DNA of 64,000 nt from Diphasiastrum complanatum (GCA_029204225.1 CM055114.1:16203502-16267501); one strand, 5' to 3'. Positions 29,784 through 41,619 are shown, counted from the first letter of the stretch. Notes: generated from the letters alone by a model not told the origin. A program made the numbers and translations.

Positions 29784-31635
29784 ATAGTTGGAGGGGTGTC
29801 CTATGTGGGCTGATTCCGTGATTGATTTGTATAGGCGCGGCCAGGCAAAGGTCCGTTGGCAGGACCATCTCAAAGGGGGACCTTGCCTTTGTTACTTGTT
29901 AGTAAACCTGCCTGAGTGTCTTACTTGTACGTATTCGTGGTGAGTCTTAGTACTCGTGCTTTGCCTGGTTTGCATGATTGCTTGTGATACAAGGAGCTGA
30001 TGGCTCGAGAAGGAACCTTTTCTTTTGAAGGCTGATACCATCAAACAAAGAGGACTACAGAATCTGTGGGGCGGATTTGCAGTTCAAGTACTCACACGTG
30101 AACGACAACGAAACAACTCAATGTTTGCAAAGGATGGATGGCTAGCCTGTTTCTTGGGTTAGTTTCATTTGCGACAACGCCCACCAGACGCAAGCAGGAA
30201 GTCAAAAGTTGGAAAGGGCAATTTCAGGGGAGATCTTCTATAGCAGTTGGTCTTCATTTTGGGATGGCCACCTTCGGAACTGAAACTCACTGAGCATGGG
30301 TGATATCCAGTATCAGTTGGGTTTTCCCTCAAAGGGGAAAAGACTAGGATCCTCTTCAGAGATTGGCAACAAGTTGGATCGAGCCATAATCCTAGCAGAT
30401 GGGAAGCAAAGTGTTGGAAAGGCTTTTTGTTCGAAGAACTCTACTCTAAAGTCCGATCAGCTGATTTATTAAGTGGAGGGGAACTATCACACACACCTCT
30501 CTCTTGGGGCAAATTTTGAATTAAAGTTGATCAAAATGGGGGCAAATTCAAGGTGACCTAGCCATACTCACACGAGGAGACTGGCGAACTTTGGACCTAA
30601 TAAGTTGACAAGTTTTTGTTGTGGAAAGGAAAGTTTGTTATAGGCTTTCTCTGGACCAGCAATGATGAGGAAACATATGAGTACGCTGGCTTGTGTTACG
30701 TGTAAGGCAGCTGATCAATGAAGGAACTGAGAAAGTTGAGTCTTGCATGAGAGACTTGGTATTTCGAACGGACGCTAAGGGACAGTTCACGTTGAGATCG
30801 GATAGTGCAAACTCTGGGTGCATGTTTCTGATTCAAAGAGAGCTACTTGAAGCCAAGCTCGATGTACACTTCTTGTTTTGACTGTGAGGCAACTAACCAG
30901 TGATGGAATTGTGAAAGTCAAGTTTTGCGCGACGGACATGGTGCTTCAAACAAACGCGAAGAGATAGTTCGGATGCGGATCAAACTGGTGCGACCCTTTG
31001 GCTTTCCACGAGGTCAATGGTTACATTTGGGCTGATTCAAAGAGCTACTTCAAGCTAAGTGAGAGGTGCATTGCGGAGTACTCAATCTTTGCCTACCTTA
31101 AAGAGCCAAGATGGAAAAGTATCAAGATCAGGCTGGGACAAGGAGAGAAATCAAGGTGCAGAAGCAACAAGGCACGAAGTGGACCATAAAGTGTGCAATC
31201 AAACGATAAATCCTTCGGCTCAGGGAGCCTTGATACCTGTGCGGAACTGAACAAATCTGGAGCTCAGGGAGCTCAACACAAAGTGCATCAAGGACAAATC
31301 AGGAGCTCAAAGGAGTTCCAAAGTCGAAAGTCAGAAGCGACAGGGGCGAACATTTCAAAGAAAGGCCTCTGTCACCAGTTAATAAGGTTTTTGGATTTTA
31401 CGAAAGCCTTATCAAATCTACGCTTTTCCCAGACAAAGATATATTTTCAAGTTATGTAATCTTTCAGTACAAAGAGCTGAACTTGTGGTGTGCCAGCTTC
31501 AATGTTAATAAAAAGTGGCCAGTAAATTGAGTACTGTGCCAAGTAGCTTAAATATATAGCTATTTTAATTGGGAGACACCTTTACTTTAATCTGACATCT
31601 AATGAGAACATCAGATTTTATAAAGGTGGCGTGGA
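29784..31635 (+). other. Interior of element A without recognisable coding
   Basis: No retroelement domain is seen in any frame. 30170-31635 resembles the interior of C (36544-35090, opposite strand). There is a diverged internal duplication of about 185 bp (from about 30700 and 30880), sharing GGCARCTRAYCARTGAWGGA-like words. Both copies encode similar frames ending near LLEAKLDVHFLF. It may be a captured, decayed gene. The 3' end is the purine-rich lead into the LTR. Confidence 0.6.
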
Positions 31636-32880
31636 TGTTGTAAAGCTACCTTTACAAGCTTTACTTCCGGCGCCATCGGCGCCACCTATGTCTCCGGGGC
31701 CAACAGTACCCCTGCTGCTCCCAGCACCAACGGCTCCGGCTCCGCTCCCGGCGCCACTGTGACCAGAATCCAGCCAGCGCCAAGTTCCTATGGCTGAAAA
31801 TCTTTGATCGGTTCTAGCGGAGTCCAGAGAGCTCAGATTGATGTGCAATCACCTCACACGATCTAGGCATGATTAAAGGAAGCCTGGGGATCAATAAAAT
31901 CTAGAGAGAGAAAATGACTTTCTAGAAAGAGAAAATTTTAGAGAGAGAAAAACGTGCTTTACCAGCTTGGGTAGAGTGCTTGGTATGAGGAGGGGTGCCG
32001 AATCACACCAATACTATAGGGGAGTGCGGGTTGCGACTCAGGGCGAGCTCCAACCAAGTCTCAGCCTCCCTTGCTGGAATGTTGTCATGGCTCTCGCCTT
32101 GGCATGCTAGCGCCCCGGAGACTAGGGTCGTTCACACACTTGAAATGTAACCTTCTCAGATTTATCAATAAAGTGGGATTTTCCTCAAACTGACTCTGAT
32201 TACCTTCTGGGTTTCAGTGTTCGGTAAAAGCGCCAGTTGTAAGGCCGCTTTCAAAATTTTTAACTTGGCACATAGCTGAGGGTCGTATCTCGGGACGCCA
32301 GCGGTATGCCGTCGGGACCATTCGGTCCGTGGCGCCAGCGGTATGCTGTCAGGACCATTTGGTCCAGGAACTGGTTGTTTCCATATCTGTCGCGGCTTGT
32401 GGTTCTGAGTGTTCCTTGCATGAACGTGAATGGGTTAAGCTCTTGGGGAACGGGCTCTAACCTGTCGGCTGAGTTGGATGGCTTGCTTGGGTGGATGTTA
32501 CCTGTTTATGGCTGTCCAGTCTGGCGTGGCGCCAGGTTGGCTTCCAGCGCTCGTGACGAAGCTTTCAGTTGGTTAAGTCTGATGTAAGTCAGACCGCTTG
32601 CTTGGAATGGATGTTACTCGTTTGTAACGAAGCTTCGAGTTGGTTAAGTTTGATGTATGTCGGGCGGCTTGCTTGGAGGGAAGTCACCCACGTCGGGACC
32701 CCCGATCTGGCATGGCGCCAGGTTGGATCTCAATGTTGGTTTGCGGAACTTCAAGTTGGTTAAGTCTGATCGTTGTTGGCGAGTTGGCTGCTTGTATGTC
32801 AAGTGGGTTTGGATGGCAATAGTTGAAGGCTGGGAAGCTAAGTCGTGGTTCCCGGCTCCCTTTGGGATGCCTGCGCTACA
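31636..32880 (+). repeat. 3' LTR of element A
   Basis: 1245 bp, the partner of 28061-29305. The polyadenylation signal is at 32167-32172. Most differences from the 5' LTR lie in the GGCGCC block (31667-31778), where several CGCC units read differently. Confidence 0.96.
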
Positions 32881-32885
32881 CGTGA

Positions 32886-33195
32886 GTACCTTTTTCTTTC
32901 ATGCTAATAAAGTAAGCCGCATTTCTCATTGAGGAGTGAGCTTCAGTTTAATGTCTAAGTGCAACAGCTCCACACAGGTTTTACGTAAGTGAACTAGATC
33001 CACACTTTTCCTGTGCTGGGTGTAAAACACAATATCATTACTCCGCTTTACAGTTGGTTTCCTTTGGCCGGTAAATCAAGCCCATGCCCTTGTATATGTG
33101 ACTAAAGTCTGGCCGGTGAATTAAGCCCGTGCCATGAGTCTTAGGTTCTAGTTTGGCCCTGATGAGGACATCAGCTTTCTCAAACGAGGGGAGGA
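32886..33195 (+). other. 3' untranslated part of element B with polypurine tract
   Basis: B resumes after the CGTGA duplication with GTACCTTTTTCTTTC and runs 310 bp without coding. It contains a diverged duplicate of TGGCCGGTRAATYAAGCCC (about 33067 and 33111). It ends AACGAGGGGAGGA before the 3' LTR. Confidence 0.7.
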
Positions 33196-34115
33196 TGTTG
33201 TAAAGCTGACTCGGGTGCACCCAGCGTGCCCTGTAAGACTCAAAGGGGTGACATTCCCTAAGGTCCCAGAGCAAGTTAGAACGTCAAGGACTGAGCCTCC
33301 GACCTGTGGTGAGCCAGTCAAGTAGTCACAAAGTCATGAGCTAGCTCTGGAGCTCGAGTCATGGCCTAGTCAGGAAAGTAGGTTGATTCGGCCGCCGGGA
33401 CGGCTCCCGGGACCCATGTCCGGGAGCCAGACTGATTCTGCCAAGCTTGCCAGGCTTAATCAGCAAAATAAAAACTAAGTCCTAAATAGCGTGCTTTACC
33501 AAAAAGCACTATGTTTCAAACCAGAGGGGGTGCGCCGAATCACAGCAGAACTATAGGGGGAGTCCGGCAGACAGAAACTTGGGCAGCTCAACCAGCGCCA
33601 GGAATCCAGTCGCCAGGTCTCAGCTCCCTCTACCAACACGAGCCAGGCACAATGCCCAGCACGTGTTGGTGGCCCTGAGACCGGTCAGTCTATGTATGAA
33701 TGTAACCTCTTCCAAATCTAATAAAGTTGATCCTTGGGGATGATTACCATTTCGGTTTCGCCTCCGGGTCTGGTCCAAGTGGAAGGACCCTTACTACAAC
33801 CTTTTTGCGTCGCTGGCGCCTAAGGGTCCCTGTCATCGACATGGGGCTTGCCGCTATGCCAATTGGTCAGTTTGGCGACCACTATGCCTTGGGTTTCATG
33901 TGTGGCTTGTCTTTGCCTTTGGTTACCTTTTGGGGACGGATTCTGAGTTGGCTTTTGGGTTGGTTGGGATTCCAATTTTCTTAAGTCTGAATGGTTAAGC
34001 TTGTTACGTTTCTGAGTTGGCTTTTACGTAAGTGCATGATGGATGAATGTTAGACTTAAGCGCGTGTTGGGGAAACCGCTCAAGTCCCAGCGCCCTTTGA
34101 GGCGTCGGCGCAACA
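33196..34115 (+). repeat. 3' LTR of element B
   Basis: 920 bp, the partner of 25302-26221. AATAAA is at 33720-33725. It ends CGTCGGCGCAACA and is followed by the CCAAC duplication. Confidence 0.95.
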
Positions 34116-34120
34116 CCAAC

Positions 34121-35089
34121 TCGAAGCTTCGTTACAAACGAGTAACATCCATTCCAAGCAAGCGATCTGACTTACATCAGACTTAACCAACTGAAAGCTT
34201 CGTCACGAGAGCTGGAAGCCAACCTGGCGCCATGCCAGACTGGACAGCCATAAACAGGTAACTTCCACCCAAGCAAGCCATCCAACTCAGCCGACAGGTT
34301 AGAGCCCGTTCCCCAAGAGCTTAACCCATTCGCGTTCATGCAAGGAACACTCAGAACCACAAGCCGCGACAGATATGGAAACGACCAGTTCCTGGACCAA
34401 ATGGTCCCGACAGCATACCGCTGGCGCCATGGACCGAATGGTCCCGATGGCATACTGCTGGCGTCCTGGGATACGACCCTCAGCTATGTGCCAACTTAAA
34501 AATTTGGAAGCGGCCTTACAACTGGCGCGTTTACCGAACACTGAAACCCAGAAGGTAATCAGAGTCAGTTTGAGGAAAATCCCATATTATTGATAAATCT
34601 GAGAAGGTTACATTTCAAGTGTGTGAACGACCCTAGTCTCCGGGGCGCTAGCATGCCAAGGCGAGAGCCATGACAACATTCCAGCAAGGGAGGCTGAGAC
34701 TTGGTTGGAGCTCGCCCTGAGTCGCAACCCGCACTCCCCTATAGTATTGGTGTGATTCGGCACCCCTCCTCATACCAAGCACTCTACCCAAGCTGGTAAA
34801 GCACGTTTTTCTCTCTCTAAAATTTTCTCTTTCTAGAAAGTCATTTTCTCTCTCTAGATTTTATTGATCCCCAGGCTTCCTTTAATCATGCCTAGATCGT
34901 GTGAGGTGATTGCACATCAATCTGAGCTCTCTGGACTCCGCTAGAACCGATCAAAGATTTTCAGCCATAGGAACTTGGCGCTGGCTGGATTCCGTTGGTG
35001 CCGGGAGCAGCAGGGGCACTGTTGGCCCCGGAGACATAGGTGGCGCCGATGGCGCCAGAAGTAAAGCTTGTAAAGGTAGCTTTACAACA
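34121..35089 (-). repeat. Element C 3' LTR, larger piece
   Basis: Reverse complement of the A-family LTR, running from TGTTGTAAAG (minus strand 35089) to the insertion point of B. The remaining 238 bp lie at 25301-25064. The total of about 1207 bp is shorter than A's LTR, mainly because the GGCGCC block is reduced. Confidence 0.93.
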
Positions 35090-36544
35090 TCCACGCCACC
35101 TTTATAAAATCTGATGTTCTCATTAGATGTCAGATTAAAGTAAAGGTGTCTCCCAATTAAAATAGCTATATATTTAAGCTACTTGGCACAGTACTCAATT
35201 TACTGGCCACTTTTTATTAACATTGAAGCTGGCACACCACAAGTTCAGCTCTTTGTACTGAAAGATTACATAACTTGAAAATATATCTTTGTCTGGGAAA
35301 AGCGTAGATTTGATAAGGCTTTCGTAAAATCCAAAAACCTTATTAACTGGTGACAGAGGCCTTTCTTTGAAATGTTCACCCCTGTCGCTTCTGACTTTCG
35401 ACTTTGGAGCTCCTTTGAGCTCTTGATTTGTCCTTGATGCACTTTGTGTTGAGCTCCCTGAGCTCCAGATTTGATCAGTTATGCACAGGTATCAAGGCTC
35501 CCTGAGCCAAAGGATTTATCATTTGATTGCCCACTTTATGGTCCACTCCGTGCCTTGTTGCTTCTGCACCTTGATTTCTGTCCTTGTCCCAGTCTGATCT
35601 TGATACTTTTCCATCTTGGATCTTTAAGGCAGGTAAAGATTGAGTACTCCGCAATGCACCTCTCACTTAGCTTGAAGTAGCTCTTTGAATAAGCCCAAAC
35701 GTAACCATTGACCTCGTGGAAAGCCAAAGAGTCGCACCAGTTTGATCCGCATACGAACTATCTCTTCACGTTTGTTTGAAGCACCATTTCCGTCGCGCAC
35801 AACTTGACTTTCACAATTCCATCACTAGTCAGTTGCCTCACAATCAAAACAAGAAGTGTACATCGAGCTTGGCTTCAAGTAGCTCTCTTTGAATCAGACA
35901 CATGCACCCAGAGTTTGCACTAGTCCGATCTCAACGCGAATTGTCCCTTAGCGTCCGTTCGAAATACCAAGTCTCTCATGCAAGACTCAACTTTCATAGT
36001 TCCTTCATTGATCAGCTGCCTTACACGTAACACAAGCCAGCGTACTCATATGTTTCCTCATCATTGCTGGTCCAAAGAAAGCCTATAACAAGCTTTCCTT
36101 TCCACAACAAAAACTTGTCAACTTATTAGGTCCAAAGTTCGCCAGTCTCCTCGTGTGATTATGGCTAGGTCACCTTGAATTTGCCCCCGTTGGATCAACT
36201 TTCATTCAAAATTTGCCCCAAGAGAGAGGTGTGTGTGATAGTTCCCCTCCACTTATAAAATCAGCCGATCGGACTTAGAGTAGAGTTCTTCAGACAAAAA
36301 GCCTTTTCAACACTTTGCTTCCCATCTGCTAGGATTATGGCGCGATCCAACTTGTTGCCAATCTCTGAAGAGGATCCTAGTCTTTCCCCTTTGAGGAAAA
36401 ACCCAACTGATATCGGATATCACCCATGCTCAGTGAGTTTTAGTTTCGAAGGTGGCCGTCCCAAAATGAAGACCAACTGCTCCAAAGAAGATCTCCCCTG
36501 AAATTGCCCTTCCAAATTTTGACTTCCTGCTTGCGTCTTGGTGG
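35090..36544 (-). other. Interior of element C
   Basis: The minus strand is similar to 30180-31635 of element A throughout, including the diverged internal duplication. The 5' part of the interior and the PBS are missing. No protein domain was recognised. Confidence 0.8.
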
Positions 36545-37299
36545 ACAGATATGGAGACAACCAGTTCCTGGACCAAATGGTCCCGACAGCATACCCCTGG
36601 CGCCGCGGACCAAATGGTCCCGACGGCATACTGCTGGCGTCCCGGGATACGACCCTCAGCTATGTGCCAACATAAAAATTTTGAAGCGACCTTACAATTG
36701 GCACTTTTACCGAACACTGAAACCCAGAAGGTAATCAGAGTCAGTTTGAGAAAAATCTCACTTTATTGATAAATCTGAGAAGGTTACATTTCAAGTGTGT
36801 GACCGACCCTAGTCTCCGGGGCGCTAGCATGCCAAGGCGAGAGCCATGACAACATTCCAGCAAGGGAGGCTGAGACTTGGTTGGAGCTCGCCCTGAGTCG
36901 CAACCCGCACTCCCCTATAGTATTGGTGGGATTCGGCACCCCCCCTCATACCAAGCACTCTACCCAGGCTGGTAAAGCACGTTTGTCTCTCTCTAGGATT
37001 TTCTCTTTCTAGAAAGTCATTTTTTTCTCTCTAGATTTTATCGATCCCCAGTCTTCCTTTAATCATGCCTAGATCGTGTGAGGTGATTGCACATCGATCT
37101 GAGCTCTCTGGACTTCGCTAGAACCGATCAAAGATTTTCAGCCATAGGAACTTGGCGCCGGCTGGATTCTGGTCACAGTGGCGCCGGGAGTGGCGTCGGC
37201 GCCGTTGGCCCCGGGAGCAGCAGGGGCGCTACTGGCGCCGGGGACAATGCTGGCGCCAGTGGCACTGGAAGTAAAGCTTATGAAGATAGCTTTACAACA
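36545..37299 (-). repeat. Element C truncated 5' LTR
   Basis: The minus strand starts TGTTGTAAAGC at 37299 and follows the A-family LTR to about its position 755 (CATATCTGTC), then jumps into the interior at about 36545. The GGCGCC block (37150-37270) is long and differs from all other copies. The right-hand LTR half and the PBS are deleted. Confidence 0.88.
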
Positions 37300-39330
37300 A
37301 CCATGCTCTTATAACATTTCTGTCCTAAACATTTGTCTATAACCCTTTCTAACTTATATTCATGTAGTTGCAAGAACAATAATTTTATCTTGTACATTGT
37401 ATATTGATTGTTTGTCATTCAAGGCATCACATTTACAGACCTTTAAAAATTCTCAAGGTGTTTCATGTGAAGTGGATTTTGCAAAGCACAATAGCCAACT
37501 TCAAGACATCTTCCACAGAAAATTCACTCTTAAGTATCAATGCTGGATTGCCCTTGTTCTTGAATGGTCATGATTTTAGTATCTTGCTGCTAGTGTCTTT
37601 ACTTTGTTTCTAGATGGACAATAGATTCTATCCATTGGCTACAAAGAATGCTAGGGAATCCTATCCGATGAGAGATTGCTCCTTAAAATAAGTAAATGTC
37701 AAACATTTTTCATAGAAGGTATTTCAATCGATCATGCTCAGATATGATGGAAATGCGACTAGTGATCTTGGTGAAGGGCCTATAGGGATGCACGTTCAAG
37801 ACGGAGCCAATATGTGGATATTGCCATTTCCATACTCTATAAGTCGTGCAACCAGAACACTAGGACTCTTACAATCATGTGTGTTTTGTCTAATGTAGAC
37901 AAAAGCAATTTTGGAGAGCTAAATATATTGTGTCATTTGTAAATGACCACTTTAGAAAGTTATTTGTCTATATCATGAAAGTAAAAATGAAGGTTCTCAA
38001 CAAATACCTAGAATTAAGGCTTTGGTTGAGAGAGATACAAATCTAAAGCTTGGCAATATTGGGATTGTAAAGGGGGCATATATGCTCCATCGATTCCCAA
38101 TAATATACATGACGAGAAGAAAATAAAAGTGGTTTTTCAATGAATCAGGGAGGGATAAGTCTTCTTCATGGTGGCGGATCTATCTCCGAAACCAGCAAAA
38201 TGGGAGGATTAGTATGATTAAATTTTTTAAAAAAACATTTCTAGTAGCAATTGATGCAGATTATTATCAAAAGTTTATGAATTACAAGATGGGGAGTAGA
38301 GACTGGATATGTATATTTAGATTTACAGATTTGTTGACTAGGATTTTATTGTTTGACGTGAAGTAAGCGATATGGCAGTTTGTGCTAGCGTAGCCTGCTG
38401 ATATACTATGTGCATGTGTTATTTCTTACCTAAGAGCTTGTCGCACACTCGATCGGCAAGTATCACATACTTATCTTTTTCTAACATCATGGCACATGCT
38501 AATCATTCATGGACTTGTGATTTACCATACTAAACTATATGTCTCATAACGATGCTTCTAAGTTTCGTTCATGTCATTGCAAGAATTTTTTTATCTTGTA
38601 CATTATTGTATATCGATTGTTTGTCATTCAAGACATCACATTTACACACCTTTAAAAACTCACAAGGTGTTTCATGTGAAGGGGATTTTGCAAAGCACAG
38701 TAGCCAACTTCAAGATATCTTCTATAGAAAATCCACGCAAGTATCAATGCTGGATTACCCTTGTTCTTGAATGGTCATGATGTTACTATTTTGATGCTAG
38801 TGTCTTTGCTTTGTTTCTAGATGGACAATGAATTATATCCATTGGCTACAAAGGATGCTAGGGAATTCTATCTGATGGGAGATTGCTTCTTAAAGTAAAT
38901 CTCAAACATTAAAGGTATTTCAATCGATCATGCTTAGGTTCCATATTCTAAGGCGTCCACAACACTTGTTGGAAATGTGACTAGGGATCTTGATGAGGGG
39001 CCTATAAGAGTGCACGTTCAAGAAGGAGCCAATATGTGGATATTGCCATTTCCATTCTCTACAAGTCATGCAACCAAAACACTAGGACTCTTACAATCAT
39101 GTGTGTTTTGTGTAACGTAGACAAGGCAATTTTGGGGAGCTACCGTGTCATTCGTAAATGAGCACTCTAGAAAGTTATTTGTCGACAACATAAAAGTAAA
39201 AATGAAGGTTCTCAACAAGTAGAGCCTGGATATGTATATTTAGAAATTTACAGATTTGTTGTCTAGGATTTCATTGTTCGACGTGAGCTAAGCAATGTGG
39301 CAGTTTGTGCTAGGGTAGTCTACTGATGAG
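37300..39330. repeat. Unit P: remainder of copy 1 and complete copy 2
   Basis: 37380-37990 and 38590-39215 share long similar stretches (GATTGTTTGTCATTCAAG, ACATCACATTTACA, CAATGCTGGATT, GCCAATATGTGGATATTGCC, AGGACTCTTACAATCATGTG, GTAAAAATGAAGGTTCTCAA). Copy 2 is shorter: 37998-38290 has no counterpart. Short frames (for example 37404-37613, 38552-38770) are shared but interrupted. I do not recognise a protein family. It may be a decayed transposon. Confidence 0.85.
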
Positions 39331-40723
39331 TGTAAAGTTGGAGTGAGCTTGGTCAAGCGAGCTCGAGCGAGCTTTATATAGTAAAAAACAAATTGTTGTA
39401 TCATTCAACTGTGTATTTTATCTTCTATGATGGTAGTATATATTAGGTGTTATAATCATATATTGTTATGATGCAATTCGTATTATTGTTTTTGATGCAA
39501 TAACAAGCAATGTGTATGGACGGAAGTCCAGACAAGATGCATAGGTATACAACACTTAAGAAAAATATCTTGGCAAATTTCCTCCTTATCTCTAAACTAT
39601 AACGAACGTGTCAGCTCATGTTCCTCTGTGAATTCCAGAATTAATGGCATAAAAATCGCTCCAAGGAATAAATAAAAATAAGTGTGCTTTTTGTGTACGT
39701 CAAGTGCCTACAACCTCCTTCAAAATTCCACAACATAGCCTATCTATAGGAAAATATTTGAAACAGGAAAACTGTCCAAATTTCTATTGGGCATTTGGCA
39801 TAAATCCTTTTTATCTAGGCACTAGGTAATATCTAATTTAGAAATGTCCTGTAACATATGCAACCAACACTAGAAAATATGCCTATGGAATGTAACAAAA
39901 CATGCAAAGATAAATAGAACAAATAGACGAAGTTCCACAAGAATTAAGACCAAGGCAAGCATGCAGTTAAAAAAAAAGAACAACCATATGCTTACCATGG
40001 CTAAAAAGCTAAAATGAAAGACTTTCTATAGAAACTCCATGTGCAACAAAGACCTGACCATCATGTTTGACTTAGGAAAAATTTGTCAAACCTTGTTCTT
40101 AATCTAAGCTTTCACAATCGACTATCAACTACAAAATTTGCATCCTAGTAACTCGAGCATAAGATGATTCACAACAAAGATGGTATAAAAATGCAGCTAG
40201 TTCATATTTTGGCCCCCAAGATGCATATCAACCTATAACTATAGGTTGATTCTTTAACAAGCCATACACTTTAGGGAAGAAATTCTCAAAATAGCAAAAG
40301 TGGTTGATGAAGCTGGCACAACTTTTTGTAAGCAGGCAAACTGACTCATAGAAAACACCTTTCCAAGAAATTGATCCCTTTGATAGTAACGTACTTGTAT
40401 ATTTGTTAACAAATTATAAAATTGACATGACATTTTGAATGTCGGTCCTATCAACATTTGCACTTTGCATCAGGGAGATGTCAATGGATTGGAGCAACAA
40501 GGTTACAAAAGCATGGGTCTGAGCACATATGTCCAGTTCTCTATCATTGAAAGTCAAGCTTACTTAGTTAGTTCATGTTGTGGCACTTGACTTTCTTGGT
40601 TTTCCCTTCAAATTTCTTTTCTAGGCCTTTTAGAACTCTACCTCAGACGCTATAAAGAACTGGTAGAGAATCTCTGTTATATCAGCTTTTTCTATGTTGG
40701 AATTGTTATGCCACTGAAGTCTG
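39331..40723. other. No gene recognised
   Basis: AT-rich sequence with only short unsupported frames. A palindromic GAGCTCGAGCGAGCTT-type stretch lies at about 39350-39373. 40254-40463 has a 69-codon minus frame, possibly linked to the transposon-type ORF that follows. Confidence 0.35.
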
Positions 40724-41210
40724 TTAGAATAAGAAGCCTTCGTCATCTGTCATGGCATTCGCAATATTTCCTTCTGTTGTAATTGAAGTCACTTTCACGA
40801 TAACAAGCAAGTTTTTTTCACTAGGATAGTAGCCTTTGAATTTAGCAATGAAAACTACTACCCCTTCAGAATCCATACAATCAACAACGTCATCAATGTT
40901 GTAATGGATAGTTGGCAAGAACGAGTTCATTCATGTTGACAATATCCGCATTATCTCACAAGGTTTTTTTTGCAATGACATCGATGGAAATATAGTTGTA
41001 AACGTCTCCTAGGTGATCAAAATCACCGTGAGGGTATGGCAAAGGACAATCCATTTTAAATACCTTTGAAATTAGGACCACACTTTTATCCGTACCAACT
41101 TCTCTGAAAAAACATGTTCCATTCGATTCAACAGTTAAGACATTTCCAAATGCAACCACTTCTTTCCGAAAAAATAGAACAACTGGAACATCTTCTCTTG
41201 GACAGTCCAT
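40724..41210 (-). pseudogene. Remnant of a transposon-associated ORF (DUF8039-like?)
   Basis: On the minus strand 84 codons give EDVPVVLFFRKEVVAFGNVL, then VGTDKSVVLISKVFKMDCPL and PYPHGDFDHLGDVYNYI. After one stop there are 68 more codons (NYNIDDVVDCMDSEGV). The pattern (VVAFGxV..., a V-rich strand, LPxPxxxxxxLGDxxxxxI) resembles the small domain in plant En/Spm-type transposon proteins (DUF8039). That is recalled, not searched. Block U begins with a stretch of similar layout (50268-50510). No terminal inverted repeats were identified. Confidence 0.35.
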
Positions 41211-41348
41211 GTAGTGACCCTGGAAAAAAAATATAAGTACACTTTATGTTAGGATTTGCAATGCTATTGAAAGTATAATTAGCAAAATTATGAAACTGTA
41301 ATAAAAGTATAATTAGCAAACATATGAGATAGTCACAAAATTATAAAA

Positions 41349-41615
41349 CCTTAGCCCTTAGGCCGTAGCCCTTGGCCCTTGCCCCTAGGCCATTAACCCT
41401 CGGCCCTTAACCCCATGAACCAGCCCTTAACCCTAGGCCCTTAGCCTTAGCACTTTGTTCTTAATTTTTAGTCTTTGGCCCTTGAACTTGGCAGTTGCCC
41501 CTAGGCCCTTAGTCTTAGCACGTGGCCCTTAAGCCTTAGCCCTTGGTCCGTGGTTCTTACCACTTTACCCTTAGCCTAAGCACTTGGCCCTTAGCCCTTG
41601 GCCCGTAGACCTTGA
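41349..41615. repeat. Degenerate CCCTTAGC/CCCTTGGC array
   Basis: About 265 bp built from variants of CCCTTAGCC, CCCTTGGCC and CCCTAGGCC in head-to-tail order on the plus strand. It resembles, but is not, the plant telomere unit CCCTAAA. The units vary in length (8-12 bp) and sequence. No coding. Confidence 0.85.
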
Positions 41616-41619
41616 CTTT

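Larger units (their letters stand above)
28061..32880 (+). mobile_element. LTR element A, innermost of the nest
   Basis: It has two LTRs of 1245 bp each (28061-29305, 31636-32880), TGTTGTAAAGCTACC...GCGCTACA, and a perfect target duplication CGTGA (28056-28060, 32881-32885). The PBS is at 29308, and a purine-rich stretch (ATAAAGGTGGCGTGGA) precedes the 3' LTR. The 2.33-kb interior has no recognisable GAG, protease, RT or integrase, so it is non-autonomous. Leader sequence around the PBS is shared with element B, so the two families are related or exchange sequence. Confidence 0.96.
25302..34115 (+). mobile_element. gypsy-like element B with gag-protease only, nested in C
   Basis: It has LTRs of exactly 920 bp (25302-26221 and 33196-34115), both TGTTGTAAAGCTGACTC...GCGCAACA, and a perfect target duplication CCAAC (25297-25301, 34116-34120). 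A PBS follows the 5' LTR and a purine tract (AACGAGGGGAGGA) precedes the 3' LTR. Without the nested element A the interior is only about 2.15 kb and encodes GAG and protease but no RT, RNase H or integrase. It fits the non-autonomous TR-GAG type. Confidence 0.95.
25064..37299 (-). mobile_element. LTR element C (A-family), minus strand, outermost of a three-level nest
   Basis: The 3' LTR (minus strand) is 35089-34121 continued at 25301-25064. The split is due to element B, with TSD CCAAC. The interior 36544-35090 resembles the 3' part of element A's interior. The 5' LTR keeps only its first about 755 bp (37299-36545) and joins the interior directly, so about 490 bp of LTR plus the PBS and about 900 bp of interior are deleted. 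No coding domain was recognised. No matching 5-bp duplication was found at its ends (ATTAT left, ACCAT right). Confidence 0.85.

Noticed and set aside
41349-41615. True interstitial telomere
   Set aside because: Units do not match CCCTAAA and vary in length; kept only as a telomere-like minisatellite.
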